From: Acidimicrobiia bacterium
Lineage (GTDB): Bacteria > Actinomycetota > Acidimicrobiia > Spongiisociales > UBA5794
Assembly: GCA_013001485.1 (NCBI GenBank)
Contig: JABDMN010000105.1
Location: 1-14,304 of the forward strand
DNA length: 14,304 nucleotides
Direction of reading: 5' to 3'
Of this stretch, positions 1 to 7,601 are shown piece by piece (positions within the stretch are counted from its first letter, which is position 1; the number at the start of each line of letters is the position of its first letter). The position numbers were made by a program, and so were the translations under genes. The notes beneath the pieces were generated by a model. That model did not search any database, had not been told where the DNA came from, and saw only the letters and a list, made by a program, of their open reading frames with translations.

Positions 1-865
1 GTGCCTCTCCCATGTGGCGGCGGGCGGCGTGGATGTTCTGGCCGGCGATCAGCGAATCGGGACGGGCGAAGTAGACGAACTCGAAAAGACACCACCGGGC
101 GGGGGAGGCCTCGAAGGGACGAACCGAGGTGATGCCGCGCTCATCGATGACCACCATCTCTCCCGGTTCGACGTCGCGGAAGAACGTCGCGCCCATGATG
201 TCGAACGCGGCCGACTCCGATGCAAGCACCCAGCCATCGCCCAACTTGCCGACGCTGAGCGGGCGAAACCCGTACCGGTCGCGGACTCCGACCAGGGTGG
301 TGCGATCCATCACGGCGAGAGTGAACGCGCCCTCGAAGGTCGGGAGCACCGCGGAGAGGGCCTCGACCAGGTTCGCTTCGTTCTTGTGCATGTCCTGGGC
401 GATCGCCTCAGTCATGAGCTCCGAATCGGTGGTGGCGAACAGTTTGCCCACCCGGTCGGCGAGATCACGGGTGTTGGTGAGGTTCCCGTTGTGGGCCAGG
501 GCGATGCCGTTCTGGCCGACCTGCCGATAGGTCGGCTGGGCGTTGGCCCACACAGACGATCCGGTCGTGGAGTAGCGCGTGTGGCCGATGGCAATGTCGC
601 CGCGGAGCCCTGCAAGCGTGGCCTCGTCGAAGACCTGGGCAACCAGGCCGAGGTCCTTGTAGACGGTCATGGTCTCCGTGTCGGAAACGGCGATTCCCGC
701 TGACTCCTGGCCACGGTGCTGCAGCGCGAACAGACCGAAGTAGGCAAGACGGGCGACGTCAGCCCCTGGCGCATGGATGCCAAACACGCCACAGGCCTCA
801 CCTGGCCGATTCAAGAGAACGTCCGCCACTGGCGGCGATTGTAGGGGCGGCGCTTCAGGCGTCAT
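1..865 (-). CDS. purF: Amidophosphoribosyltransferase PurF, N-terminal part (3' end outside window)
   Basis: Catalyses the first committed step of de novo purine synthesis, PRPP plus glutamine to 5-phosphoribosylamine, in the cytoplasm. About 288 codons are visible of a family usually 470-520 residues long. From the ATG at 865, residues 1-24 are a likely propeptide. Cys25 (codon 791-793) begins the CGVFG motif and would be the N-terminal nucleophile of the Ntn glutaminase domain after processing. Further landmarks are QHRGQESAG, GHTRYST, AHNGNL, RPL, SESAA and, near the left edge, CLFEFVYFARPDS at the junction to the phosphoribosyltransferase domain. The start lies 8 nt after the rhomboid stop with no clear Shine-Dalgarno; a GTG at 829 is the alternative and would leave 12 residues before the Cys. 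The PRPP-binding site is outside the window, so intactness of the C-terminal domain cannot be judged. Confidence 0.95.
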   Translation of the reverse strand, partial: MTPEAPPLQSPPVADVLLNRPGEACGVFGIHAPGADVARLAYFGLFALQHRGQESAGIAVSDTETMTVYKDLGLVAQVFDEATLAGLRGDIAIGHTRYSTTGSSVWANAQPTYRQVGQNGIALAHNGNLTNTRDLADRVGKLFATTDSELMTEAIAQDMHKNEANLVEALSAVLPTFEGAFTLAVMDRTTLVGVRDRYGFRPLSVGKLGDGWVLASESAAFDIMGATFFRDVEPGEMVVIDERGITSVRPFEASPARWCLFEFVYFARPDSLIAGQNIHAARRHMGEA

Positions 866-873
866 CGACCGGG

Positions 874-1707
874 TCAGATAACGAAGCCGACAACCAGGGC
901 GGCGACGAGGAGAGCCCCGGCCGAGACTGTGCGGATCGCCCTGGCGTTGGGTCGGCCGACCGCCAGCTGGCTCCACAGGAAGGCGATGAGAACGCCACCG
1001 GCGAGCCCGCCGAGGTGGGCTCGCCAGTCGATCCGTGAGACGAAGAACGGAAGCGCCAGGTTGATCGCCAGCAGCACCGACAGCTGGTTGAACATCGCTC
1101 GGCCTGCCGGCGTCGATCGGATCTTGTAGGAGACGAACAGCCAGGCACCGAAGAGACCGAAGATGGCTCCCGATGCCCCAACCGCTGGGACGTCCTCACC
1201 AAAGACCAGTGACGCGAGCGAGCCGGTCGCCGCCGATGCGTAGTACATCGCAGCGAACGGGACTGACCCGGTCTGACGCTCCAGCATCGGACCGAACAGG
1301 TACAGCGCGTACATGTTGAACCCGATGTGCAGCCACGAGCCGTGGAGCAGCGTCACCGTCAGCATGCGCCAGATCTCGCCGTCCTCGACGAACGGCCCGA
1401 AGAACACGAGCTCGCGCCACAGGTTGTCGCCGGCGTCTGATGGGATCACCGACGTGAACAGGAAGCCGGCGACGGTGATGGCGATGATCGAGAAGGTCAC
1501 CGGCGACGTCTCGAAAGACGGTCCTCGCACCGCCTGGCGGGCGTCGACTACACGGCCCCTGCCCTCGTGGCGGGCGCATTCGGGGCACTTCTGCCCGACA
1601 GGGGCGTCATGGGAGCACTCGACACAGATGGGCTTACCGCACTCGGTGCACGACAGCCCAGTGGGCCGGTCCGAGTGGCGATAACAGACAGTGCGGGCGT
1701 CGGTCAT
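874..1707 (-). CDS. Rhomboid-family intramembrane serine protease with N-terminal zinc-finger
   Basis: A 277-residue membrane protein predicted to cleave transmembrane substrates within the membrane. Residues 1-47 form a cytosolic B-box-like zinc-binding module (C8, H11, C20, C23, C28, C31, H33, C41, C44, H47). A helix near 70-88 starts the membrane domain. The rhomboid core carries HIGFN (H127, N131), the nucleophile motif GASG with Ser179, and AHLGG with His231, so the Ser-His dyad is complete. Several hydrophobic segments follow, ending at a helix near 261-277. The ATG at 1707 gives the complete zinc finger. The gene lies 39 nt downstream of purL and 8 nt upstream of purF in the same orientation, so it probably shares their transcript, although no rhomboid role in purine synthesis is known. 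Zinc-finger rhomboids of this layout are familiar in Actinobacteria. The substrate is unknown. Confidence 0.9.
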   Translation of the reverse strand: MTDARTVCYRHSDRPTGLSCTECGKPICVECSHDAPVGQKCPECARHEGRGRVVDARQAVRGPSFETSPVTFSIIAITVAGFLFTSVIPSDAGDNLWRELVFFGPFVEDGEIWRMLTVTLLHGSWLHIGFNMYALYLFGPMLERQTGSVPFAAMYYASAATGSLASLVFGEDVPAVGASGAIFGLFGAWLFVSYKIRSTPAGRAMFNQLSVLLAINLALPFFVSRIDWRAHLGGLAGGVLIAFLWSQLAVGRPNARAIRTVSAGALLVAALVVGFVI

Positions 1708-1746
1708 GAGGGGTTCAACCTATCTGGGTGTGCTTCTTAGTCCCGG

Positions 1747-3900
1747 TCAGTCGAGGCGACGACGCAGCGCGTTGCGCCACGTGCCGGTGGCACGAGCGAG
1801 TGGCACTGACACCTCTCCAAAGACCACAGCGTCGCCCCCGACAGTGCCAATCCTGCGGGCAGGCACATTGAGATCCTCGAGCCCGGAGCCGGCAGGGGCA
1901 CATACCACGAGCCGATGAGGGGCTTCGGAGAACAACGAGGTCGCGTCATCGACCTCGATGGCGATGCCGACACCAGACCTGATGGCGATCTCGGCGATGG
2001 CGACGGCCAGCCCGCCGCAGGAGATGTCGTGGACTACCGGGCACTTCATCGCCAAACCGGCAGCCGCGGCGATCACCCGTGGTCCGATATCGTCGTCGGG
2101 CGGCAAAGGTCGCCCCGATCGATTGTCGAGGACGACTCGTGCCAGGGCTGACCCGGCCAGGTCGGGCTCCTGCTCGGCGCCGACCAGCCACACCTCCATG
2201 TCGTCAGCCGCTGCATCGAGGCGCGGGGGCCGGACGGGCATCGGGTCGGCGAGACCCAGAACTCCGACCACAGGAGAGGGAAGGATGTCGGTGCCATCCG
2301 TCTCGTTGTAGAACGAGACGTTGCCTCCAACGACAGGAATGCCGAGCGCTTCGCATGCCTCGGACAAGCCCTCCACCGACTCAGTGAACTGCCACATGAC
2401 CTCGGGCTTCTCCGGGTTGCCGAAGTTGAGGTTGTCGACCAATGCCAGCGGGCGCGCACCAGTGACAGCGACGTTCAGTGCCGCTTCGTAGACGATGCGA
2501 GCCGAACCGCGGCGTGGGTCGAGGAAGCAGCGCATCCCGTCGCCGTCGGTCGACACCGACAGGCCCTTGTCGGTGCCCTTCACCCGCAGCAGCGAACCGT
2601 CGTGACCGGGCTCAACGACGGTGTTGAGGAACAACTGGTGGTCGTACTGTTGGTAGATCCAGGAGCGGTCCCCGATAGCGGGGTCGTCGAGAAGCTCGAG
2701 GAGGGTTTCAGCCACATCGAGGTCGGCCGGAACCTGCGGACCAGCCGCCCAGGTGGCATCGAGAGTTTCGGGGCGCCGCTGTGGGCGGTTGTAGATGGGG
2801 GCGTCGTCGGCGAGCGATGCCGCCGGCACCTCGGCAACCAACTCGCCGCCGGCGTTCACCCGCAACAGTGTCCCGTCGGTGAGCGTTCCGATGACAGCAG
2901 CGTCGATCTCCCACTTGTCAGCGAGTCGCAGCACTTCATCCACGTCGCCGGGAGTCACCACGGCGAGCATCCGCTCCTGCGACTCGGACATCAGCACCTC
3001 ACCCGGGTTCATGTCGTGCTCGCGCAGGTGAACCGAATCGAGAGCGACGTCCATTCCCATGCCGCTGCCACCGGCGACTTCACTCGTCGCACACGAGATC
3101 CCGGCTGCTCCAAGGTCCTGGACGGCGACGACCAGGTTTCTCTCGTACAGCTCGAGACACGCTTCGATCAGTTTCTTCTCCTCGAACGGATCACCGACCT
3201 GGACCGAGGGACGCTTGGCGCCCGACGACTCGTCGAACGACGCCGACGCGAGGATGGAAGCACCGCCGATTCCGTCACGGCCGGTGGCGTTGCCGAGCAG
3301 AATCGCCACATTGCCTGCGCCGGTCGCCTTGGACAACACCAGCTGGTCGGCCCTCATCAACCCGAGACACATCACGTTGACCAGCGGGTTCTTGGCGTAC
3401 TCGGGTGCAAACTCGATTTCTCCGCCCAGTGTGGGCACTCCGACGGCGTTGCCGTAGCCGGCGATCCCGGCAACGACGCCCTTCATGAGGTACCGGTTGT
3501 GCGGATCGTCGAGCGGCCCGAACCGCAACGGGTCCCATACCGCGATGGGGCGCGCTCCCATCGAGAAGATGTCTCGAAGGATGCCACCGACTCCAGTGGC
3601 AGCCCCCTGATACGGCTCGACGAACGACGGGTGGTTGTGCGACTCGATACGCAGTGCTGCCAGCCAACCGTCGCCGATGTCGACGACGCCGGCGCCTTCG
3701 CCAGGCCCCACCACAACCCACTCGGCATCGGTCGGGAAGCGTCCCAGGTGGGCCCGGGAGGACTTGTAGGAGCAATGCTCGGACCACATCACCGAGTACA
3801 TCGCCAGCTCGGCGTTCAGTGGCTCACGGTCCAGTATCTCGATGACCGAGTCGTACTCCTCGTCTGTCATCCCCAGCGCACGATGGGCTGGCTGTGTCAT
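1747..3900 (-). CDS. purL: Phosphoribosylformylglycinamidine synthase, PurL subunit
   Basis: The synthetase subunit of FGAM synthase. It uses ATP to amidate FGAR with ammonia supplied by PurQ, in a complex bridged by PurS. At 717 residues it is the small PurL form. Landmarks are EHCSYK (41-46, His42), GPGEGAG (65-71), ESHNHPS (86-92), [10 protein letters not shown] (97-106), a mid-protein [17 protein letters not shown], and in the second half [12 protein letters not shown] and [10 protein letters not shown]. The ATG at 3900 is chosen although the frame stays open to 4071: it sits 4 nt after GGAGGG, overlaps the upstream stop codon as ATGA, and the extra 57 residues are Arg-rich and unlike PurL. 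The upstream MOSC-like gene and purQ/purS are in the same operon. Confidence 0.97.
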   Translation of the reverse strand: MTQPAHRALGMTDEEYDSVIEILDREPLNAELAMYSVMWSEHCSYKSSRAHLGRFPTDAEWVVVGPGEGAGVVDIGDGWLAALRIESHNHPSFVEPYQGAATGVGGILRDIFSMGARPIAVWDPLRFGPLDDPHNRYLMKGVVAGIAGYGNAVGVPTLGGEIEFAPEYAKNPLVNVMCLGLMRADQLVLSKATGAGNVAILLGNATGRDGIGGASILASASFDESSGAKRPSVQVGDPFEEKKLIEACLELYERNLVVAVQDLGAAGISCATSEVAGGSGMGMDVALDSVHLREHDMNPGEVLMSESQERMLAVVTPGDVDEVLRLADKWEIDAAVIGTLTDGTLLRVNAGGELVAEVPAASLADDAPIYNRPQRRPETLDATWAAGPQVPADLDVAETLLELLDDPAIGDRSWIYQQYDHQLFLNTVVEPGHDGSLLRVKGTDKGLSVSTDGDGMRCFLDPRRGSARIVYEAALNVAVTGARPLALVDNLNFGNPEKPEVMWQFTESVEGLSEACEALGIPVVGGNVSFYNETDGTDILPSPVVGVLGLADPMPVRPPRLDAAADDMEVWLVGAEQEPDLAGSALARVVLDNRSGRPLPPDDDIGPRVIAAAAGLAMKCPVVHDISCGGLAVAIAEIAIRSGVGIAIEVDDATSLFSEAPHRLVVCAPAGSGLEDLNVPARRIGTVGGDAVVFGEVSVPLARATGTWRNALRRRLD

Positions 3901-4487
3901 GTCGCCCTCCGGTACACCACATCGCCGACGCCCAGGGAGATGGGTGACGTCAGATGGTCGGTGGAGACGACAAACCCTCGGACCCCATCGCGCAATGTGG
4001 CGCGGTCCTCGGCGACGTCGTCGACGGAGGCGTCGGGTGTTCCGAGGAGATAGCGGGTGAACGGAGCGCATGGCTGGGCAGGTCGTGATGGGGTGAACTC
4101 GATGGTCCCGTCGCGACAGTCGATGGCGAACCCGGCGTTTCCGACTTCGAGCGAGATGACCTCGTCGGTTTCGATGATCAGGTTCTCAGCACCGCATCCG
4201 GATTCGATGGGCCCGAAGTGGTCGGCGATGAGGTCGTAGTGACTGGTGAACCCGAACGAGAGGGCGCGCCCGGGCCGATGGCGCGATTGCGGATGGTCCC
4301 GGTGGTGGACGTCGAGCATCGTCTGCCCGTCGACGACCGCCGTGATTCCGGGAGCCTCGACCGTGAAGCGGTCGATTGGAGCGATGAACTCGGGGTGATA
4401 GATCCGCCAGGGCTTCTCGCCCGTCTTCAGGGGGAGGATCTGGATCTGGGCCTGCACAACGGTGCCCAGGGGAACCCACTCAAACAC
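3897..4487 (-). CDS. MOSC-domain-like protein inside the purine operon
   Basis: A 196-residue soluble protein. The sequence resembles a diverged MOSC (molybdenum cofactor sulfurase C-terminal) domain: an N-terminal strand followed by LPLK (18-21), DVHHRDHP (59-66) where MOSC proteins have a Gly-Asp-His-like segment, SFGFTSHYD (77-85), GAENL (99-103) corresponding to GENL, and PAQPCAPF (136-143) with Cys140 in the place of the conserved MOSC cysteine. MOSC proteins transfer sulfur or bind metal-sulfur cofactors; the substrate here cannot be told. The GTG start at 4487 is supported by GGAGGT 5 nt upstream. The gene overlaps purQ by 8 nt and purL by 4 nt (ATGA), so it is made together with FGAM synthase. 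The family assignment is from motif memory and moderate; existence of the gene is well supported by start, Shine-Dalgarno and overlaps. Confidence 0.7.
   Translation of the reverse strand: MFEWVPLGTVVQAQIQILPLKTGEKPWRIYHPEFIAPIDRFTVEAPGITAVVDGQTMLDVHHRDHPQSRHRPGRALSFGFTSHYDLIADHFGPIESGCGAENLIIETDEVISLEVGNAGFAIDCRDGTIEFTPSRPAQPCAPFTRYLLGTPDASVDDVAEDRATLRDGVRGFVVSTDHLTSPISLGVGDVVYRRAT
3905..3910 (-). promoter_or_regulatory. Shine-Dalgarno of purL
   Basis: GGAGGG on the minus strand, 4 nt before the ATG at 3900 and inside the last codons of the MOSC-like gene. It fixes the purL start and indicates translational coupling across the ATGA overlap. Confidence 0.75.
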
Positions 4488-5172
4488 CGGCCACCTCCAG
4501 CGACGCCACGAAGGACTCGAGCAACACTCGTCCGTCGGTCGAGCCGAGGATCGCCTCGACGGCTCGTTCCGGGTGGGGCATCAGACCTGCCACGTTGCCC
4601 GATCCGATGCCGGCAATCCCATTGGTGGAGCCGTTGGGGTTCGACTCGTCGGTGACCTTGCCGTCCTCATCGCAGTAACGAAGGGCGATCCCGGCGTTGC
4701 TCTCGAGGCGGGCGAGGTCGTCGGGTTCGGCGATGTAGTTGCCCTCATACGAGTTCAGAGGGATCTGAAGAACGTCACCAACGTTGGCAGCCCGGGTGAG
4801 CACCGAATTAGTCGACTCCACCCGCAGCTGGACCGGTCTGCAAATGAACCGCAGGTCGCGGTTGGCGACGAGAGCGCCGGGAAGCATGCCTGCCTCACAC
4901 ATGATCTGGAACCCGTTGCATATCCCGAGCACGGGGACTCCGGCGTCGGCCATGGCGGCGACCGGGTCCATGACGGGTGAGAACCGGGCGATGGCTCCCG
5001 TCCGCAGGTAGTCGCCGTGCGCAAACCCACCCGGCAGGACGATGCCCTCGGCACCCGCCAGGTCGGTGTCGCGGTGCCAGACCAACTCGGGCTCAGCACC
5101 GAGGACCTTCATGGCGTGGACCACGTCGTGCTCGCAGTTCGTCCCCGGGAACACGACGACGGCGACCCTCAT
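4480..5172 (-). CDS. purQ: Phosphoribosylformylglycinamidine synthase, glutaminase subunit PurQ
   Basis: A class I glutamine amidotransferase of 230 residues, the usual length, that hydrolyses glutamine and passes ammonia to PurL. It starts MRVAVVVFPGTNCEHD. The oxyanion region LPGGFAHGDYLR is at 46-57, the nucleophile elbow GICNGFQ at 83-89 places Cys85, and the C-terminal MPHPER (198-203) supplies His200 and Glu202, so the triad is complete. The ATG at 5172 is 9 nt after the purS stop, with only a weak GAGG upstream. The gene's 3' end overlaps the MOSC-like gene by 8 nt. With purS and purL nearby, the three subunits of bacterial FGAM synthase are all encoded here. Confidence 0.97.
   Translation of the reverse strand: MRVAVVVFPGTNCEHDVVHAMKVLGAEPELVWHRDTDLAGAEGIVLPGGFAHGDYLRTGAIARFSPVMDPVAAMADAGVPVLGICNGFQIMCEAGMLPGALVANRDLRFICRPVQLRVESTNSVLTRAANVGDVLQIPLNSYEGNYIAEPDDLARLESNAGIALRYCDEDGKVTDESNPNGSTNGIAGIGSGNVAGLMPHPERAVEAILGSTDGRVLLESFVASLEVAGV
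4493..4498 (-). promoter_or_regulatory. Shine-Dalgarno of the MOSC-like gene
   Basis: GGAGGT on the minus strand within the last codons of purQ, 5 nt before the GTG at 4487. It decides in favour of this GTG and of an 8-nt overlap with purQ. Confidence 0.75.
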
Positions 5173-5181
5173 CGCCGGGCC

Positions 5182-5421
5182 TCAATCCAGGACATGGATG
5201 GTGAAGTCCTCCATCACCGGGTTGGCGAGGAGCTTGGCGCACATCGCCTCGACCTGGCTGATCACATCGGCCTCGTCCGTGCCGTTCACGTCGATGTAGA
5301 TCGATCGGCCGAAGTGAACGTCGTCCACTGCGAAGCCCAGTTCTGTGAGTGCCCTGCGGGTTGTCGTGCCCTCGGGGTCCGACAAGCCCTCACGGCGAGT
5401 GATGTCGACGCGGACCCTCAC
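5182..5421 (-). CDS. purS: Phosphoribosylformylglycinamidine synthase, PurS subunit
   Basis: A 79-residue protein starting RVRVDITRREGLSDPEG, with the PurS landmarks DPEG (15-18), TRRALTELGF (21-30) and VHFGRSIYIDV (35-45) and the C-terminal NPVMEDFTI. PurS dimers bridge PurQ and PurL and are needed for ammonia channelling in the small-PurL type of FGAM synthase. The GTG at 5421 is chosen: it overlaps the purC stop as GTGA and gives the standard PurS length. The frame is open further upstream, but that sequence lies inside purC, is Arg-rich and is unlike PurS. Confidence 0.95.
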   Translation of the reverse strand: MRVRVDITRREGLSDPEGTTTRRALTELGFAVDDVHFGRSIYIDVNGTDEADVISQVEAMCAKLLANPVMEDFTIHVLD

Positions 5422-6302
5422 GTCACAGCGCTCTTGGCGTAGTCGTCGAACGAGGTTCCGGTGAGGGTCTCGAACGCATGCACGTACCGATTGCGGGTGG
5501 CTTCGACCACGTCTGCGGGAAGCTCTGGTGCGGGCGGCGTCTTGTCCCAGTCCTGGGCTTCGAGCCAGTCGCGCACCGGCTGCTTGTCGTATGACGGCAT
5601 CGTGCGTCCTGGTGCCCACTCGTCGGCGGGCCAATACCGGCTGGAGTCGGGGGTCAGCACCTCGTCGATGAGGATGATGTCGCCGTCGACCATGCCGAAC
5701 TCGAACTTGGTGTCGGCGAGGATGATCCCGTGCGCGGCGGCGTACTCAGCCGCTCTCAGGTAGATGTCCATGCTGCGAGTCCGGAGCTCCTCGTAGAGGG
5801 CGTTGCCGACGAAGTCGCGGGCCTCGGCTTCGGTGAGGTTCTCGTCGTGGCCTGATTCGGCCTTGGTCGCCGGAGTGAAGATCGGTTCGTCGAGTCGGGA
5901 GGCCATTTCGAGACCTCCGGGAAGGTGCTCGGTCGTGGGCCCGCCGCCAGCGGCGTACTCCTTGAAAGAAGACCCATACAGATAGCCACGGATCACGCAT
6001 TCCATCGGAATGACTTCTGCCCGGTGAACGACCATGGCGCGCCCTGCCAACTCGCCACGTTCCGCGTCGGCGACGCCGGGGACGCCGGACAGATCTGCGG
6101 TGATCAGGTGGTTCGGAGTGTCGAGGAGATCGAACCAATGCAGTGAGAGCCCGGTCAGCACCTTCCCTTTGTCCGGGATGGGATCGGGGAGGATCACATC
6201 GAAAGCAGAGATGCGATCGGTCGCGACGAACAACAGCTCGGCGTCGTCGATGGCATAGATCTCGCGGACCTTGCCCGATCCCAGGTGCTCCAGCGCTGGC
6301 AC
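5418..6302 (-). CDS. purC: Phosphoribosylaminoimidazole-succinocarboxamide (SAICAR) synthase PurC
   Basis: Joins CAIR and aspartate with ATP to form SAICAR. The 294-residue product matches the longer SAICAR synthase form. Landmarks are GSGKVREIY (8-16), LFVATDRISAFDV (24-36), ECVIRGYLYGSSF (101-113), LADTKFEFG (195-203) and EVLTPDSSRYW (214-224). The GTG at 6302 is preferred because the protein then begins PALEHLGSGK as in the family. A -10-like TACGAT lies 8 nt upstream with no Shine-Dalgarno, which fits leaderless initiation. An in-frame ATG at 6359 would add 19 unusual residues and overlap the first bases of the divergent amidase gene. The gene heads the block and overlaps purS by 4 nt. 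Confidence 0.96.
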   Translation of the reverse strand: MPALEHLGSGKVREIYAIDDAELLFVATDRISAFDVILPDPIPDKGKVLTGLSLHWFDLLDTPNHLITADLSGVPGVADAERGELAGRAMVVHRAEVIPMECVIRGYLYGSSFKEYAAGGGPTTEHLPGGLEMASRLDEPIFTPATKAESGHDENLTEAEARDFVGNALYEELRTRSMDIYLRAAEYAAAHGIILADTKFEFGMVDGDIILIDEVLTPDSSRYWPADEWAPGRTMPSYDKQPVRDWLEAQDWDKTPPAPELPADVVEATRNRYVHAFETLTGTSFDDYAKSAVT

Positions 6303-6310
6303 GAGGCGGG

Positions 6311-6316
6311 ATCGTA
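6311..6316 (-). promoter_or_regulatory. Candidate -10 element of a leaderless purC promoter
   Basis: TACGAT on the minus strand (TANNNT type) ends 8 nt before the purC GTG, so transcription would begin at or very near the start codon. No convincing -35 is seen at 16-18 nt. The purA gene has TACCAT at the same distance. Confidence 0.4.
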
Positions 6317-6357
6317 GCCGTCCCAGGCCACCACCCGGTCTATGGCACACTCGGTAC

Positions 6358-7287
6358 ATGGCAGACGTCAGCCGTCGGAGATTCCTGGCCGCCATCGGCG
6401 CCTTGTTTGGCGTGGGTGTTGCGGGTGGCGTTTCCTGGGCGATGACGCGCCAGGGTGAGCCCACCGCAGGGGCACCAACGACCACGGCGGGCACCACGAC
6501 GCCCACGACTTCTCGCCCGACAACGACGTCGACCCCGTCGACGACGGCTGCATCGACCATTAGTTCGACGACCACGTCGACCGAGCCGTCGACCACGACT
6601 ACCGCTCCAACGACCACCACATCGACGACGGCGCCTACGACAACCACGACATCACCCACGACCACCACCAGCCCTCCGACGACGCTCGTCGCCGGCGGTG
6701 ACGGAGACATCGCGGCGTTGTGCAAGGACGCCTGGGGAGCGCGTGCAGTGCAGGGCGAGTTCACAGAGCACACCGTTCAGCAAATGACTGTTCACCACAC
6801 CGCCGCCGAGCTCACCAACAACTCCCGGGCACCCGCGTTGGCCCGCCAGCATCAGCGCTACCACCAGGATTCGGGCTGGCCCGACCTTGCCTATCACTTC
6901 CTCGTCGATGCCAAGGGGAACGTCTACGAGGGTCGACCTGTGTGGGCCAGGGGAGACACCTTCACCAGCTACGACCCCACCGGCCACTTCCTGGTGTGTG
7001 CCGAGGGTCACTTCGACCGCCACAGCATCCCCGCCGCCCAGGTCGCCGGAGTCGTCGACGTCCTGGCGTGGGCAGCTGTCGAATACGGGGTATCGGCGGC
7101 CACGATTGCCGGTCACCGGGACTTCGCCTCGACGACATGTCCCGGCGATAACTTCTACCCGATGATCGCCGACGGCTCCCTCCGCGCCGCCGTTGAAGCC
7201 CGCATCGCCGACGGCGCCCCGACGTTGTCCATCTGGTGCGGCCCCGAAGCCACAGCCCGAGTAGCCGAAATCGAAGCGGGCGGATAA
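6358..7287 (+). CDS. Tat-exported N-acetylmuramoyl-L-alanine amidase (PGRP/Amidase_2 fold)
   Basis: A 309-residue secreted protein predicted to cut the bond between muramic acid and L-alanine in peptidoglycan. Residues 1-30 are a twin-arginine signal with SRRRFL (5-10) and a Gly/Ala-rich hydrophobic stretch. Residues about 35-109 are a Thr/Ser/Pro linker. The catalytic domain spans about 118-285. By comparison with T7 lysozyme, the zinc ligands are H146 (VHHTAA), H253 (AGHRD) and C261 (TTCPGD), with catalytic Tyr179 (LAYHF). Thr259 stands where T7 lysozyme has Lys128, as in many PGRP amidases. The ATG at 6358 puts the Tat motif in the right place; the longer frame from 6271 would run into purC. 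No Shine-Dalgarno is seen. The gene is divergent from purC, with 55 nt between starts, and convergent with tam. Cell-wall turnover is a likely role; a bacteriolytic role is possible. Confidence 0.93.
   Translation: MADVSRRRFLAAIGALFGVGVAGGVSWAMTRQGEPTAGAPTTTAGTTTPTTSRPTTTSTPSTTAASTISSTTTSTEPSTTTTAPTTTTSTTAPTTTTTSPTTTTSPPTTLVAGGDGDIAALCKDAWGARAVQGEFTEHTVQQMTVHHTAAELTNNSRAPALARQHQRYHQDSGWPDLAYHFLVDAKGNVYEGRPVWARGDTFTSYDPTGHFLVCAEGHFDRHSIPAAQVAGVVDVLAWAAVEYGVSAATIAGHRDFASTTCPGDNFYPMIADGSLRAAVEARIADGAPTLSIWCGPEATARVAEIEAGG
6460..6684 (+). repeat. Low-complexity Thr/Pro/Ser linker-coding tract
   Basis: About 225 bp inside the amidase gene, built mostly of ACG/ACC codons with CCG/CCC and TCG spacers, encoding residues 35-109. 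The irregular triplet repeats could slip and vary in length between strains. Similar Thr-rich spacers follow the lipobox of the transporter protein at the right end. Confidence 0.85.
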
Positions 7288-7291
7288 TGCT

Positions 7292-7312
7292 CTCCCCCCT
7301 TCGAGGGGGGAG
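7292..7312 (+). terminator. G/C-rich hairpin just after the amidase gene
   Basis: A 9-bp perfect stem (CTCCCCCCT with AGGGGGGAG) and a TCG loop, starting 4 nt after the amidase stop. There is no T-tract, so intrinsic termination is uncertain. It is also the left hairpin of the extragenic element. Confidence 0.4.
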
Positions 7313-7315
7313 TAC

Positions 7316-7332
7316 CCGAGCCGTAGGCTCGG
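7316..7332 (+). repeat. Second hairpin downstream of amidase
   Basis: CCGAGCC, loop GTA, GGCTCGG: a perfect 7-bp stem 3 nt after the first hairpin. Two hairpins in a row are typical of extragenic palindromic elements and may also slow transcription. Confidence 0.6.
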
Positions 7333-7335
7333 CGA

Positions 7336-7362
7336 GGGGGGAGTCAGTTGTTTCCCACGGCT
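7336..7362 (+). repeat. Element motif copy A
   Basis: G6 followed by AGTCAGTTGTTTCCC and ACGGCT. It matches copy B at 7449-7475 at 26 of 27 positions, with a period of 113 bp. Confidence 0.8.
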
Positions 7363-7448
7363 GTGAGGGGCTCGCTCAGACTCGAGTCCTGTTTGGTCTC
7401 GAATCTGCGCTCGGTCGTGTCCTCGCTGCGCTCGGACGCTCCTTGCTA

Positions 7449-7475
7449 GGGGGGATTCAGTTGTTTCCCACGGCT
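7449..7475 (+). repeat. Element motif copy B
   Basis: Second plus-strand copy, differing from copy A only at 7456 (T instead of G). Confidence 0.8.
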
Positions 7476-7477
7476 AG

Positions 7478-7504
7478 CGCAGTGGAAGACAGGTGTTGCC
7501 CCCC
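7478..7504 (-). repeat. Element motif copy D (inverted)
   Basis: Read on the minus strand from 7504: G6, then CAACACCTGTCTTCCACTGC. Aligned without gaps to copies A-C, the shared bases after G6 are CA at 4-5, TGT at 8-10, T at 12, CCAC at 14-17 and GC at 19-20. Confidence 0.6.
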
Positions 7505-7597
7505 TACCTCCACCTCCGGCTTCGCCTCCGGTGCAGGGCGGTGGAAGACAAGTGTTGCCCCCCTACCTCCACCTCCGGCTTCGCCTCCGGTGCAGGG
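7482..7597 (+). repeat. Tandem duplication of a 57-bp unit, two copies
   Basis: Copies at 7482-7538 and 7541-7597, period 59 bp, one mismatch (G at 7492 versus A at 7551). Each begins GTGGAAGACA, contains a C6 tract and ends CGGTGCAGGG. The near-identity points to a recent duplication. Confidence 0.95.
7537..7563 (-). repeat. Element motif copy C (inverted)
   Basis: Read on the minus strand from 7563: G6, then CAACACTTGTCTTCCACCGC. It is nearly identical to copy D, from which it is separated by the 59-bp tandem period. Confidence 0.6.
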
Positions 7598-7601
7598 ACC
7601 T

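Noticed and set aside
14..703. Plus-strand frame opposite purF
   Set aside because: Antisense shadow of a confident purF; no domain or Shine-Dalgarno.
2602..4053. Long plus-strand frame opposite purL (483 codons)
   Set aside because: It is antisense to purL, whose motifs are clear throughout. High-GC codon bias keeps the opposite frame open, and the translation has no recognisable domain.
3901..4071. Longer PurL starting at 4071
   Set aside because: The extra 57 residues are Arg-rich, lie wholly inside the upstream gene in another frame, and the ATG at 3900 has a good GGAGGG and ATGA overlap.
6271..6357. Longer amidase frame starting at 6271
   Set aside because: It overlaps the purC 5' end and would put 29 residues before the twin-arginine motif.
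6303..6359. Longer PurC starting at the ATG at 6359
   Set aside because: It would add 19 residues not typical of SAICAR synthases and overlap the divergent amidase start; no Shine-Dalgarno is present.
7482..7597. CRISPR array
   Set aside because: Only two 57-bp copies separated by 2 nt, with no spacers and no cas genes.
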